Shown one piece after another: positions 16,127 through 24,538 of a DNA stretch of 64,000 bases. Position 1 is the stretch's first letter; every line of letters begins with the position of its first letter. The notes under the pieces are model-generated. The model saw only the letters and a list, made by a program, of their open reading frames with translations, did not search any database and was not told the DNA's origin. Origin of the DNA: Treponema saccharophilum DSM 2985. GTDB taxonomy: Bacteria > Spirochaetota > Spirochaetia > Treponematales > Treponemataceae. Both the position numbers and the translations under genes were made by a program. The stretch spans positions 22,362 to 86,361 of the forward strand of contig NZ_AGRW01000048.1 of assembly GCF_000255555.1 (NCBI RefSeq), in the 5' to 3' direction.

Positions 16127-16196
16127 AACCTGTTCTGAGACTGAATTTTCCGAACAGGTCTGTTGAGAGATGCCGAAATGAATTCGGAATGGCATC
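16127..16196 (-). repeat. dispersed two-hairpin element
   Basis: On the minus strand a GATGCC/GGCATC hairpin is followed by a CCTGTTC/GAACAGG hairpin. Related elements follow other minus-strand genes at 17300-17370 and 25700-25790. It lies right after the stop of the gene ending at 16201 and may act as its terminator. Confidence 0.6.
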
Positions 16197-16200
16197 TTGC

Positions 16201-17253
16201 TCATTTCACGTCGTATGACGAGATGATTTTGTCGAAATATTTTTTGTTGTTCTTGTAGGCGTTCTCGTTGACGGTGAGCGCGAAAATTCCTGTCGCGTCG
16301 TTTCCGAGCGGGACGATTTTCTTGAAGTCGCGCTTTACGGACGCTGATTCGGGGAAGAGGAATACCTGCTCGATTTTTGTCGAGCCACCGCTTTCCGAAA
16401 TCCGCATTTTCGTCCAGTTCGGGTACGTGTGGTCGCGCCCGAGGATGAGCGAGCGTATGAATGCGCCTTTCTTTTCGGCCGGAAGCATGAGCGCGACGAC
16501 TGACTGCGCCGCGTAGTCGCCGAGCATCCACGTCGCGGGCGATTTCTGTTCCCATGATGTGTCGAGCGATACGGAAAGGCTTTTCAGGCCGTCGTTCTCC
16601 ACGAGGATGTCGTTTTTCTTTCCCTTCTTGATTTTCTCTTTTTTTCCGGCGGGAACGTCCTTGGGGAACCCTTTGAACGAAGAGAAACTCGTGTCGGTTG
16701 ATGACGAGAGCCTTCCACCGGTAACGGCTTCGAGCGCGATTTTTCCGTCGGACGTCGTGATGCGCGAAAGGTTGAGAATCGGGATTACGGGGTCGAATTC
16801 GAGCGAGACCCTGCCGCCGAACTGCTCGTAGGTGTCGGAAACGGAGCGTTTTTCCGCAACGTCGCCGGCGTTTTTCCGCCTCGGGAACAGTTCGTAGACG
16901 AAATCGTGGAGATAGTTCGCGACGTCCGTCTCCTCCTGCGTCTGCGGGAACGGCTCGAATCTCTCTCCGGTCAGCTCGATTGCGTCGCGCTCCTCGTTTC
17001 CGTCTATCGTGATGAAATCCTGCATGTCGATTTCCGGCTGGGAATCCGTCGACGGGGCATAATAGCGCAACCCGTACGTCGTGTCGTCATAGAAGATTAT
17101 GCCGATGTACGAATCGCGCGTGAACGTGCTGTCCTTGTAGTAGACGAACTGCCCGCTTTGGTCGGGAACCGCCGCTTTCACGCCCGGAATGGCGAATGCG
17201 TGGAACGCGAGAAGCGGGATTGCCGCCGCAAATGTTCTCTTCAGTAAATTCAT
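16201..17253 (-). CDS. secreted protein of unknown function
   Basis: Predicted 350 aa with a signal peptide (MNLLKRTFAAAIPLLAFHAF, probable cleavage after AFA or VKAA). The start at 17253 is supported by AGGAAGG a few bases upstream, in preference to an in-frame ATG at 17268. The mature part has a Lys-rich stretch near the middle (KKEKIKKGKKND) and no recognisable domain or membrane segment, so it should be periplasmic or surface associated. It lies downstream of proS on the same strand but is separated from it by a dispersed hairpin element. Confidence 0.65.
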   Translation of the reverse strand: MNLLKRTFAAAIPLLAFHAFAIPGVKAAVPDQSGQFVYYKDSTFTRDSYIGIIFYDDTTYGLRYYAPSTDSQPEIDMQDFITIDGNEERDAIELTGERFEPFPQTQEETDVANYLHDFVYELFPRRKNAGDVAEKRSVSDTYEQFGGRVSLEFDPVIPILNLSRITTSDGKIALEAVTGGRLSSSTDTSFSSFKGFPKDVPAGKKEKIKKGKKNDILVENDGLKSLSVSLDTSWEQKSPATWMLGDYAAQSVVALMLPAEKKGAFIRSLILGRDHTYPNWTKMRISESGGSTKIEQVFLFPESASVKRDFKKIVPLGNDATGIFALTVNENAYKNNKKYFDKIISSYDVK

Positions 17254-17299
17254 TTTCCTTCCTTGCAAATTGCGCGGAGGGCTGCCCGCTGGTCCTGCA

Positions 17300-17370
17300 T
17301 ATTAGACCTGCTCTGAAAGTGAGATTTCCGAACAGTTTTGTTGCCATTCCGAAACAGTCTCGGCATGGCG
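17300..17370 (-). repeat. dispersed two-hairpin element
   Basis: Same design as 16127-16196: a GCCATTCCGAAAC.../GGCATGGC part and an AGACCTGCTCTG...CCGAACAGTTTTG part. It lies between proS and the downstream secreted-protein gene. Confidence 0.55.
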
Positions 17371-17398
17371 GCGCGGTTCGGGCAGCCCCTTTTTCGGT

Positions 17399-19249
17399 TT
17401 ACGCGTTGAGGCGCGCGAGTTCCGCCTTCACGAACGCAGCGGCTTTTGCTGCCGCCTCATCCGCCGGAACAAGCTCGGCTTCTGCCTGCGCGCGCGGCTT
17501 GAATTCGACGTTCGGGAGGTTTTTCTCGCCCACCGTTATGCGCAGCGGGATTCCGATAAGCTCCATGTCCGCGAATTTGACGCCGGGGCGCTCGTTCCTG
17601 TCGTCGAGGAACACCTCGATTCCGTCCGATTTGAGCGTCTCGTAAATTTTGTCGGCGACTTCCTTCATCTTTCCGTCGTACTTTATCGGAACGACGCAAA
17701 CCTGGAACGGAGCGACGGTCATCGGCCAGATGATTCCCTTCTCGTCGTTGTTGTTCTCGATTATCGAGGCGAGCGTGCGGTCGACGCCGATTCCGTAGCA
17801 TCCCATCGTCGGCTCGGCAGCCTTCCCGTTCTTGTCGAGGAAGGTGACTTTCATCGACTTCGTGTATTTGTGCCCGAGCTTGAAGATATGACCGAGCTCG
17901 TTTCCCTTCGTCGAATAGAACGTACCGCCGCAAATCGGGCATTTGTCGCCTTCCTTTACGGTGCGCACGTCTGCGCAGAGGAACGGCGTGAAGTCGCGGA
18001 GCGGCTCGACGTGGCGGATATGGAATCCGTCCTTTCCGCTTCCGGCGATTGCGTCGTGCATCATCGCCGTCATCGTCCCGTCATCGTTCGCCTTTACGAC
18101 GGAAGAATCGACGACGAGCGGAGCCTTTGCCGTGACAGGACCGACAAAACCGTGTCCCGCGCCTGCAATCTGGCGGATTTCCTCGTCATCGGCAAGCACG
18201 ACTTCCGAAGCCTTGAGCGCGGATGCAAGTTTCGCCTCGTTCACGTCCAAATCGGCGCGGATGAGGACGCACGCGTATGAAAGCGGGTAGTAGTCGCCCG
18301 AACTTTCCTTGACGCGTTTCCAGTCCTTCGCGTGCGGGCATGACGAAAGGTCGAGCGCCGAATTTATGACGCGGTAGACGAGCGCCTTGATGAACATTTT
18401 CGGGGATTCGTCGAAGAACTTTTCCATATCCTCGATTGAGAAAACGTTCGGCGTCTCGACTTCCTCAATTGCCGCGTCTGTTTTCTCGTGCTTCTTCCCG
18501 TTCTTGTCGAGCGACTCGTCGTCACGGCAGGCTGCTTTCTCGACGTTCGCCGCGTATCCGCAGGACTCGTTCGGGCAGATGATGAGCGTGTCGTCGCCAA
18601 TCGGGGACTCGACCATGAATTCCTCTGAGCCGCTTCCGCCCATCGCGCCCGAATCCGCGCGTACCGGGATAATCTTGAGCCCGAGCCGCTTGAAGATGCG
18701 GAAATACGCCTTCTCATACGCCTTGTACGATTCGTCGAGCGACTCGTCGTCTGCGTTCATCGTGTATCCGTCCGCCATGATGAATTCGCGTCCGCGCATG
18801 ACGCCGTAGCGGGGGCGGATTTCGTCGCGGTATTTCGTGTTTATCTGGTAGAAATTGACGGGAAGCTGCTTGTATGAATCAAGGCCGTCGCGGACAATCG
18901 CCGTGTACGCTTCCTCCGCAGTCGGGGAGACGACCATATCCTGCTCGCCGCGGTTCCTCGCCTTGAGCATCTGCGGTCCCATTGTTTCCCATCTTCCCGA
19001 TTCCTTCCATATTTCTCCCGGAACGATTACCGTCGGCTTGAATTCGAGCGCGCCCGCCGTTTCGTTCCATTCCTCGCGGATTATTTCCTCAAGTTTCCTG
19101 AGCGAGCGGACTCCGAGCGGAAGGTATGTGTACAGTCCGTTTCCAAGTTTGCGCGTGATTCCAGCGCGGAGCATGAGCTTGTGGCTCGCGATGACAGCTT
19201 CCGAGGGAGCTTCCCGGAGCGTCGAAATGTAAAATTTGGATGCTTTCAT
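17399..19249 (-). CDS. proS: prolyl-tRNA synthetase
   Basis: Predicted 616 aa bacterial-type class II synthetase that charges tRNA-Pro. Class II motif 1 region (GNGLYTYLPLGVRSLRKLEE), motif 2 (YRDEIRPRYGVMRGREFIMA) and motif 3 (GCYGIGVDRTLASIIE) are intact. Between motifs 2 and 3 lies the ~180-residue INS editing domain, here with cysteine pairs (ICPNESCGYAANVEKAAC, CPICGG). The C-terminal anticodon-binding domain contains FLDDRNERPGVKFADMELIG. A TACAAT box ends 9 nt before the ATG and there is no Shine-Dalgarno. A long purine heptamer tract starts 40 bp upstream. Confidence 0.96.
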   Translation of the reverse strand: MKASKFYISTLREAPSEAVIASHKLMLRAGITRKLGNGLYTYLPLGVRSLRKLEEIIREEWNETAGALEFKPTVIVPGEIWKESGRWETMGPQMLKARNRGEQDMVVSPTAEEAYTAIVRDGLDSYKQLPVNFYQINTKYRDEIRPRYGVMRGREFIMADGYTMNADDESLDESYKAYEKAYFRIFKRLGLKIIPVRADSGAMGGSGSEEFMVESPIGDDTLIICPNESCGYAANVEKAACRDDESLDKNGKKHEKTDAAIEEVETPNVFSIEDMEKFFDESPKMFIKALVYRVINSALDLSSCPHAKDWKRVKESSGDYYPLSYACVLIRADLDVNEAKLASALKASEVVLADDEEIRQIAGAGHGFVGPVTAKAPLVVDSSVVKANDDGTMTAMMHDAIAGSGKDGFHIRHVEPLRDFTPFLCADVRTVKEGDKCPICGGTFYSTKGNELGHIFKLGHKYTKSMKVTFLDKNGKAAEPTMGCYGIGVDRTLASIIENNNDEKGIIWPMTVAPFQVCVVPIKYDGKMKEVADKIYETLKSDGIEVFLDDRNERPGVKFADMELIGIPLRITVGEKNLPNVEFKPRAQAEAELVPADEAAAKAAAFVKAELARLNA

Positions 19250-19258
19250 AATTCGTCT

Positions 19259-19264
19259 ATTGTA
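19259..19264 (-). promoter_or_regulatory. -10 box of proS, near-leaderless
   Basis: Reads TACAAT on the minus strand, 9 nt before the ATG at 19249. Confidence 0.5.
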
Positions 19265-19288
19265 TTGAAACGCAAAGGAAAAATCGAC

Positions 19289-19488
19289 GGAGGGGGAGAG
19301 AGGAAAGGGGAAAGAGGAGAGTGGAAAGCGGAAAGGGGAAAGGGGAAAGTGGAAAGGGGAGAGTGGAAAGTGGAAAGTGGAAAGGGGAGAGTGGAAAGTG
19401 GAAAGTGGAGAGTGGAAAGTGGAAAGTGGAGAGTGGAGAGTGGAAAGGGGAGAGTGGAGAGTGGAAAGGGGAAAGTGGAAGGGGGAAA
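19289..19488 (+). repeat. purine heptamer microsatellite
   Basis: About 200 bp of near-pure purine sequence made of imperfect 7-bp units of the form GTGGAAA, GGGGAAA, GTGGAGA and GGGGAGA. The minus strand is correspondingly C/T-rich and lies directly upstream of the proS promoter. The tract blends into the first copy of the following array. Confidence 0.9.
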
Positions 19489-19896
19489 ATGGAAGGTTCG
19501 CCGCGCGAACCGGCGCACGGTTGCTCCGACCAAGCCGAGCTTAGAACGGAAAAGAATGCACCCGCATGGAAGGTTCGTCCCGCGAACCGGCGCACGGTTG
19601 CTCCGACCAAGCCGAGCTTAGAACGGAAAAAGAATGCACCCGCATGGAAGGTTCGCCCCGCGAACCGGCGAACGGTTGCTCCAACCAAGCCGAGCTTAGA
19701 ACGGGGATACGAACGCAACCGCCCCGCCGGGCATGGAAGGTTCGCCGCGCGAACCGGCGAACGGTTGCTCCAACCGAACCGAACTTAGAACGGAAAATGA
19801 ATGCACCCGCCCCGCCGGGCATGGAAGGTTCGCCGCGCGAACCGGCGAACGGTTGCTCCAACCAAGCCGAACTTAGAACGGAAAATGAATGCAACC
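19489..19896 (+). repeat. tandem array A, five 77-89-bp units
   Basis: Units start near 19489, 19566, 19644, 19733 and 19821. Each has ATGGAAGGTTCG, a small hairpin (GGTTCGC...GCGAACC), CGGCGCACGGTTGCTCC or a close variant, and a tail GCTTAGAACGGAAAA. Later units carry an inserted CGCCCCGCCGGG. The array ends just before the promoter of the PfkB kinase gene and belongs to the same family as 48338-49133. Confidence 0.9.
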
Positions 19897-19899
19897 GAG

Positions 19900-19928
19900 T
19901 TGACACTTCCTTTTGTTGCAATCTAAAT
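19900..19928 (+). promoter_or_regulatory. promoter of the PfkB kinase gene
   Basis: TTGACA (19900-19905), 17 bp, CTAAAT (19923-19928). The -10 ends 7 nt before the ATG at 19936, so the mRNA is probably leaderless. Confidence 0.65.
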
Positions 19929-19935
19929 TTGAAAG

Positions 19936-20871
19936 ATGAACGAAATGAAAAGACAGAAAATCCTCAGCATAGGAAACGTGTCGGTTGACATAAAGGCGTA
20001 CAGCCTTGAGGAAGACACGAGCGAGGCGTACAGGGACGGCACGATAGACCTCGTTCCCGGAGGGGTCGGGCGCGGAATGGCTATGAACCTGAACCATCTC
20101 GGGCTTGATTCGTACATTTATTCGGCGGTCGGCGACGACATATTCGGCGACTATCTGCGCCATGGCATGAACGCGGAAGGAATCAACACGAAGCTGCTCA
20201 AAACGATTCCGGGGCAGTCGACATCCCTTTTTTCGGTAATGTCGAGCGTCGGAAGCCGCGCGTCCTGCATTTATTCGACAAAAATCCTGTCGAACATCGA
20301 TTTTGGCGATGACGCCGTGTCGTTCATCGAATCGGAGCATATCGGAAGCCTCGCGCTCGACTCGAATCTTTCCGAGGAAACGCTCGGGAAAATCTACGCG
20401 TACAAATCATCTCATCCTGAACTGTTCGTTTTCCAGAACGCGACGTCGCCGGACATTGCCGGAAAATCGCTTCCGTACGCAAAATCGATTGATTTGTTTG
20501 CCTGCAACGAATTTGAGGCTGCCGCGATTCTCGGCGAGGAACCCGTGATGGATATTTCCACGGTCGAAAAATTCCGCGCGCTCGGGTTCGGCGATTTCAT
20601 CGTGACGTTCGGCGGAAGGGGAGTGCTCGTCGCAGTCGGTGCGGACACGTATATCGAGCCGCCGTACTCGCCCGTCGAAGTCGTCGATACAATCGGTGCG
20701 GGCGACGCGTTCGCATCCGGATTTCTCATGGGCTTCCTTGAGCGCGAGCCGGTGCGGAACTGCATCAGGTACGGGCTTGTCTGCGCGAAGGAAACTCTCC
20801 TGACGCGCCAGACTGTCAGCAAAAGATTGTCGCGCGATTTCGTCATGTCGTTTCTTCAGCCGGGCGAGTGA
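19936..20871 (+). CDS. PfkB-family carbohydrate or nucleoside kinase
   Basis: Predicted 311 aa cytosolic kinase. N-terminal ILSIGNVSVDIKAYSLEE, substrate loop GGVGRGMAMNLNHLGLDSYI and the C-terminal catalytic VVDTIGAGDAFASGFLMGFL are the PfkB signatures. The N-terminal pattern (IGNVSVDIKAYS plus DLVPGGVGRGMAMNL) is close to the pseudouridine-kinase (PsuK/YeiC) branch, but ribokinase-like alternatives cannot be excluded. No PsuG partner is nearby. The gene has its own consensus promoter and no Shine-Dalgarno. It is convergent with the pectinesterase gene. Confidence 0.8.
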   Translation: MNEMKRQKILSIGNVSVDIKAYSLEEDTSEAYRDGTIDLVPGGVGRGMAMNLNHLGLDSYIYSAVGDDIFGDYLRHGMNAEGINTKLLKTIPGQSTSLFSVMSSVGSRASCIYSTKILSNIDFGDDAVSFIESEHIGSLALDSNLSEETLGKIYAYKSSHPELFVFQNATSPDIAGKSLPYAKSIDLFACNEFEAAAILGEEPVMDISTVEKFRALGFGDFIVTFGGRGVLVAVGADTYIEPPYSPVEVVDTIGAGDAFASGFLMGFLEREPVRNCIRYGLVCAKETLLTRQTVSKRLSRDFVMSFLQPGE

Positions 20872-20980
20872 TTTTCATCGCCGCCGATGGGCGCGTTTTT
20901 TATGGTGATGAAGAGCCGCGCGGGCGGAACAGCAAAAAAGGAACATTGTCATTTCACTTATACCGCCCGCACGGTTTCCG

Positions 20981-21967
20981 CTACCTGATTTTCGTCTTCT
21001 CGATTTCCCGCTGGAGAATCGAGAGGTCGTTTTCCGTCATCGCGTAGCCGTGCCGCTCCTGCTTTTTCGCGTCGTAGGGAATTTCCGTTCCGTCGCTTTG
21101 GACGACGACGGTTCCGAACTCACGCCAGCCGGTCAGCGCGCTTCCTTTTTCCGGATAGACGGCGCGCGTTCCTCCTTCGTCCGTCCACAGAGCGCTGTCG
21201 TATTTTTCGGAAATCCTGCATTTTATCAGCGCGATTGAATCCCATCTGTCAACGGAATCCTTCTTTCCCGTTCCCTGCGAGCGCCCGATGAAAATCTTTG
21301 CGCCCTCGCCCCTGTCCTCCGCGGTGAAATCGCAGTTGATGAAGACAAATCCCGGGCGGGAATTTTTCGCGCGGCTCTGCAGGACGTATGCCGGACGTCC
21401 GTCGCCGCGGTTGTCGCGAATCGTGTGGAGCGTGCAGCCGTCGAAAAGCGCGGTGTCGCAGTATCCCCAGATGAAATCGACGTCGCCGCAGACGAAGCAG
21501 TTCTTGAAATGGGAGAACCCGCGCACGTGTATCGTGTCCTGCCTGCTTTTGAATTCCATCCCCTCGCAGAAAAGGAATCCCTTGTCGCAGTGGAAGCAGA
21601 TTGCCTCTGCCTGGTTTCCGAGCGAGGCGTCGTCGTTCGTCTTGACGTGCGTGTTCTCTATCGTGAAGTTCCTGAGCGTCACGCGCGTGCATTCCATCCC
21701 GAACGTGATTACCGCGCGGTTTTCCGTGTCCTTGTGGAACGCCTCGCAGTTTTCCCCGGAAAGCGCGCATTTTTTTGCGTCGCCCGATTCCGAGGCGATT
21801 GTCAGCGGGTTGGGAAGATTGTAGAAAATCCTGTCCATTAGCGCGCCCTTGTGTGTTCCGTCGGCGAGCGTGATGACGATTTCCTCTTCCGGGGCGATTT
21901 TCTCCGATTCGAGGAATGCGATTGCGGAAGAAAGGTTGTCTTCCGGAGTTATTCGAATATTTCTCAT
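20981..21967 (-). CDS. cytosolic pectinesterase (CE8)
   Basis: Predicted 328 aa. It carries CE8 signatures: GNQAEAICFHCDKG, SRQDTIHVRG with the first catalytic Asp, GDVDFIWGYCDTALFDGC with the second Asp, and IGRSQGTGKK in the position of the LGRPW Arg motif. No signal peptide is present, so it should demethylate imported pectin oligomers inside the cell. The frame stays open upstream to 22213, but a TATACT box 7 nt before the ATG at 21967 and the overlap with the divergent NlpC/P60 gene favour the shorter protein. Convergent with the PfkB kinase gene. Confidence 0.85.
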   Translation of the reverse strand: MRNIRITPEDNLSSAIAFLESEKIAPEEEIVITLADGTHKGALMDRIFYNLPNPLTIASESGDAKKCALSGENCEAFHKDTENRAVITFGMECTRVTLRNFTIENTHVKTNDDASLGNQAEAICFHCDKGFLFCEGMEFKSRQDTIHVRGFSHFKNCFVCGDVDFIWGYCDTALFDGCTLHTIRDNRGDGRPAYVLQSRAKNSRPGFVFINCDFTAEDRGEGAKIFIGRSQGTGKKDSVDRWDSIALIKCRISEKYDSALWTDEGGTRAVYPEKGSALTGWREFGTVVVQSDGTEIPYDAKKQERHGYAMTENDLSILQREIEKTKIR

Positions 21968-21974
21968 GGTGTCG

Positions 21975-21980
21975 AGTATA
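21975..21980 (-). promoter_or_regulatory. -10 box of the cytosolic pectinesterase
   Basis: Reads TATACT on the minus strand, ending 7 nt before the ATG at 21967. Confidence 0.5.
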
Positions 21981-22044
21981 CGATATTTACCGGTTTGATG
22001 TTGGAAAGGAAATCGCGTATCATTTCTTATGGAGGAAAGGTGAA

Positions 22045-23016
22045 ATGAAATCAAAAATCGTGGTTGCTTTTTTTGCGCTGATTGTTGCGTGCGCTCCGTC
22101 GTTTTCCGATACGGACGGGGACGACATAATGAGGCTGAGTGCGCCGAAAGACGGGGAATTGTTTGTGCTTTCGGCGGAACCGAGCAAGAAAGATTTGATG
22201 TCCGGCGTGTCAAAGAATCTCAACGAGATAAAGGAGCATCGGCTTGAACTTATCGGCCGCGTCCTCGTGAACCGCGCGGCTTTGGAGGCGAAAAACAGGA
22301 CGACTGTCGATGAAGCCGGCTCGTCAAAATCATCCGTCTCCAAATCCCTCGAATCGAACAAGAATGCCGCCCGATCAAGAAAGCAGGAGCTCCTTGACGA
22401 GATGAAATCCCGGAAGGGTGGCTCAAAATCCGAGCAGAAAAAGGAAACAAAAGTGACAAAGGAAGAGCGGAATGAATCGAAAAGTGAGGCTGCCGCCCCC
22501 GCGCCCGTTTCCGTCACGAAAAAGGAAGACAATTCCGTCGCGCAGGGCGACACCGTGGAGAAGGCTGAGCGTCGGTTGGACAATGCCGCGGAAAAGCGCC
22601 GGAAATTCATCGATTGTGCGATGGGGCTTTTGGGTACGAAATACGTTTACGGCGGGAAAACGCCGCGCCCTGGAATCGACTGCTCGGGGCTTGTCTCGTA
22701 TTCCGCGAAGCAGGGAATCGGCACGGACATGTCGGGCAACGCGCAGATGATTTTCGACAAATGCACGCGAATTCCGCAGAAGGATGCCGTTCCCGGCGAC
22801 CTCGTTTTCTTCAAGGCGCCGTCTGACAGCCGGATTTCGCACGTCGGAATCTATCTCGGGAACAACCAGATTGACAACGAATTCCGCAAAGGCGAGATTT
22901 TCCTCAATGCGGCTTCGGCAGGCCCGCGCACGGGTGTCGTCGTGAGCGGGCTTTCCGAGCCGTATTGGAAGAGGACGCTGTACGGTTTCGGCCGCTTCAT
23001 CGCCCCGATGGAATAA
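22045..23016 (+). CDS. secreted NlpC/P60 peptidoglycan endopeptidase
   Basis: Predicted 323 aa. Signal peptide at 1-~20 (KIVVAFFALIVACAPSFS), a ~170-residue charged, partly helical linker, then an NlpC/P60 domain from ~190. The domain shows KYVYGGKTPRPGIDCSGLVS with the nucleophile Cys, GDLVFFKAPSDSRISHVGIY with the catalytic His and a NNQIDNEF polar third site. Such enzymes cut the gamma-D-Glu to diamino-acid bond in cell-wall peptides. GGAGG lies 9 nt before the ATG at 22045, which sets the start. Divergent from the cytosolic pectinesterase gene. Confidence 0.9.
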   Translation: MKSKIVVAFFALIVACAPSFSDTDGDDIMRLSAPKDGELFVLSAEPSKKDLMSGVSKNLNEIKEHRLELIGRVLVNRAALEAKNRTTVDEAGSSKSSVSKSLESNKNAARSRKQELLDEMKSRKGGSKSEQKKETKVTKEERNESKSEAAAPAPVSVTKKEDNSVAQGDTVEKAERRLDNAAEKRRKFIDCAMGLLGTKYVYGGKTPRPGIDCSGLVSYSAKQGIGTDMSGNAQMIFDKCTRIPQKDAVPGDLVFFKAPSDSRISHVGIYLGNNQIDNEFRKGEIFLNAASAGPRTGVVVSGLSEPYWKRTLYGFGRFIAPME

Positions 23017-23070
23017 TCCGCTTCCCGTCAGAAAATAATAAGGGGCTGTCCCAATACGTTTCTTGACTAG

Positions 23071-23150
23071 TGCCGTTCCGAATTTGTTTCAGAATCTGGG
23101 TGCTAGATATACTGCAGATGCTGAAACGAGTTCAGCATGACAATACTTTT
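23071..23150 (+). repeat. dispersed intergenic palindromic element
   Basis: Contains GTTCCGAATTTGTTTCAGAATC and the hairpin ATGCTGAA...TTCAGCAT. Related sequences occur near 2130, 35985, 38267, 39925, 57937 and 59739-60005. Confidence 0.6.
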
Positions 23151-23181
23151 CGGCCCCATGAATCTTCTGCGGGATGTGCCT

Positions 23182-24432
23182 TTATTCGACTGTTATTTCG
23201 AGGATGCTTCCGGCGTTCGAGAGCGTCGTCCGCTCGCCCGATTTCGCATCCTCAAGGTTGTATTTGTACGGAACAGCGAACGGTTTTTCGCTGACGGAAT
23301 GGCGCGCGAAATCCTCGGCGTTCTTCTCGCTTAGTTCGGGAATGTTCCCGCTCGCGAAAAGCTTGTAGAACGTCGCGTCGCCCGGCTTCGATTTGTCGGC
23401 GCATCTGAGAATCATCTTTCCGGCGTGCTGCCCGAAAACGTTGTTCTCGACTATGAACTGCGCCCCGATTCCCGGGCTGAGCGAATAGCCGCTGTTTTCC
23501 GGGTTTCCGATTTTATCGTAGACGTTGTTGTAGAGATGGACTTCGCAGCCGCGCGTTCTCGGCATCCGCTGCGTCGCGTCGTGGTAATAATTGTGGTGTA
23601 TCGTTATCTGCCTGTCCGTCGGGTTCGTGAATTTGTCGCTCGGTGCGATGAGCGTCACCTTGTCGTGGTTGTGGAATTCGCAGAACGAGATTGTCATGTT
23701 GTGGACAGCTTTCACGTCGAGGGCACCGTCGTGGTTGAAATTCCTCGAAAGGTCGCGGCATGTTCCGTCGGAGAAAGTGCAGTGGTCAATCCAGATGTTT
23801 CTGGGGATGTAATCCGACGTGTATTTTCCCTTTTCGAACGTTCCTTCCACGACGAGCTGGTCGGCGCTCGCCTTTTCGTTCTTGTATTCGGGAACCGACG
23901 TGTCGTATTCCGTCGAGCCGTGCGCGTCGTAGAATTCGACGTTCCTGATGATGATGTTCTCCGCTTTCTGCTTCTCGCTTGCCTTTATCCGCAGTCCGCC
24001 GAACGCAATCCGCGCGTTTTTCGTCCCGAGAATCGTCGTGTTCGAGCCGATGTCGAACACGATGTCGGCGTGCAGCCTTTTGTGCGTCGTCTTGTCGAAC
24101 GCGTCGTAGTAGCTGTGGTCGGAATCCGAAATTTTCCCGTCGCTGAGGTCGATCGTCCCCTCAAGAAGAATGACTTTGCTCTTGTCTCCGGAAATCGCGC
24201 GCGTGAATGCCTGGCGCTTTTTGACTGGATTCGGATGCGTCTCGTCGCTGATGGTGATGACCTGCGCTTTTGACGGATAGGTCGCGCCCGCAAGGTCGAA
24301 GAACCCGCCCGTCTGCTCGACTTTGTTTCCGAGTCTGACCGTAAGCGGAATCAAATCCGTCTGCGTGCCCGCGAATATCCGCGCCGAAAGCACAAGCGCG
24401 ATCGCCGCATACATAATCGGTTTTCTTTTCAT
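23182..24432 (-). CDS. secreted pectate lyase (PL1)
   Basis: Predicted 416 aa with a signal peptide (MYAAIALVLSARIFA, cleavage near FAG). PL1 beta-helix signatures: NIWIDHCTFSDG, NHDGALDVKAVHNMTISFCE, DKVTLI, and the catalytic-arginine region HHNYYHDATQRMPRTRGCEV. It cleaves polygalacturonate by beta-elimination with calcium, outside the cytoplasm. AAGGAG lies 10 nt before the ATG at 24432. It follows an alpha/beta hydrolase gene on the same strand but a terminator separates them, so it likely has its own promoter. Confidence 0.92.
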   Translation of the reverse strand: MKRKPIMYAAIALVLSARIFAGTQTDLIPLTVRLGNKVEQTGGFFDLAGATYPSKAQVITISDETHPNPVKKRQAFTRAISGDKSKVILLEGTIDLSDGKISDSDHSYYDAFDKTTHKRLHADIVFDIGSNTTILGTKNARIAFGGLRIKASEKQKAENIIIRNVEFYDAHGSTEYDTSVPEYKNEKASADQLVVEGTFEKGKYTSDYIPRNIWIDHCTFSDGTCRDLSRNFNHDGALDVKAVHNMTISFCEFHNHDKVTLIAPSDKFTNPTDRQITIHHNYYHDATQRMPRTRGCEVHLYNNVYDKIGNPENSGYSLSPGIGAQFIVENNVFGQHAGKMILRCADKSKPGDATFYKLFASGNIPELSEKNAEDFARHSVSEKPFAVPYKYNLEDAKSGERTTLSNAGSILEITVE

Positions 24433-24450
24433 TGTGGAAAATCTCCTTAT

Positions 24451-24481
24451 AAAAAAATAGGCTGTCTGATTACAGGCAGCC
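24451..24481 (-). terminator. terminator between hydrolase and pectate lyase genes
   Basis: On the plus strand GGCTGTCTG (24460-24468) pairs with CAGGCAGCC (24473-24481), loop ATTA; on the minus strand TATTTTTTTAT follows. Confidence 0.85.
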
Positions 24482-24538
24482 CTTATTCTCATCTTTTTTT
24501 CATCGTTGAACTATAGGCATTTCTGCGGATTTTTTTCA

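Noticed and set aside
19246..19921. Long frames through the heptamer tract and array A, encoding repeats such as SSAWLEQPFAGSRG
   Set aside because: They arise because repeat lengths keep frames open by chance. There is no ribosome-binding site, and frames exist on both strands.
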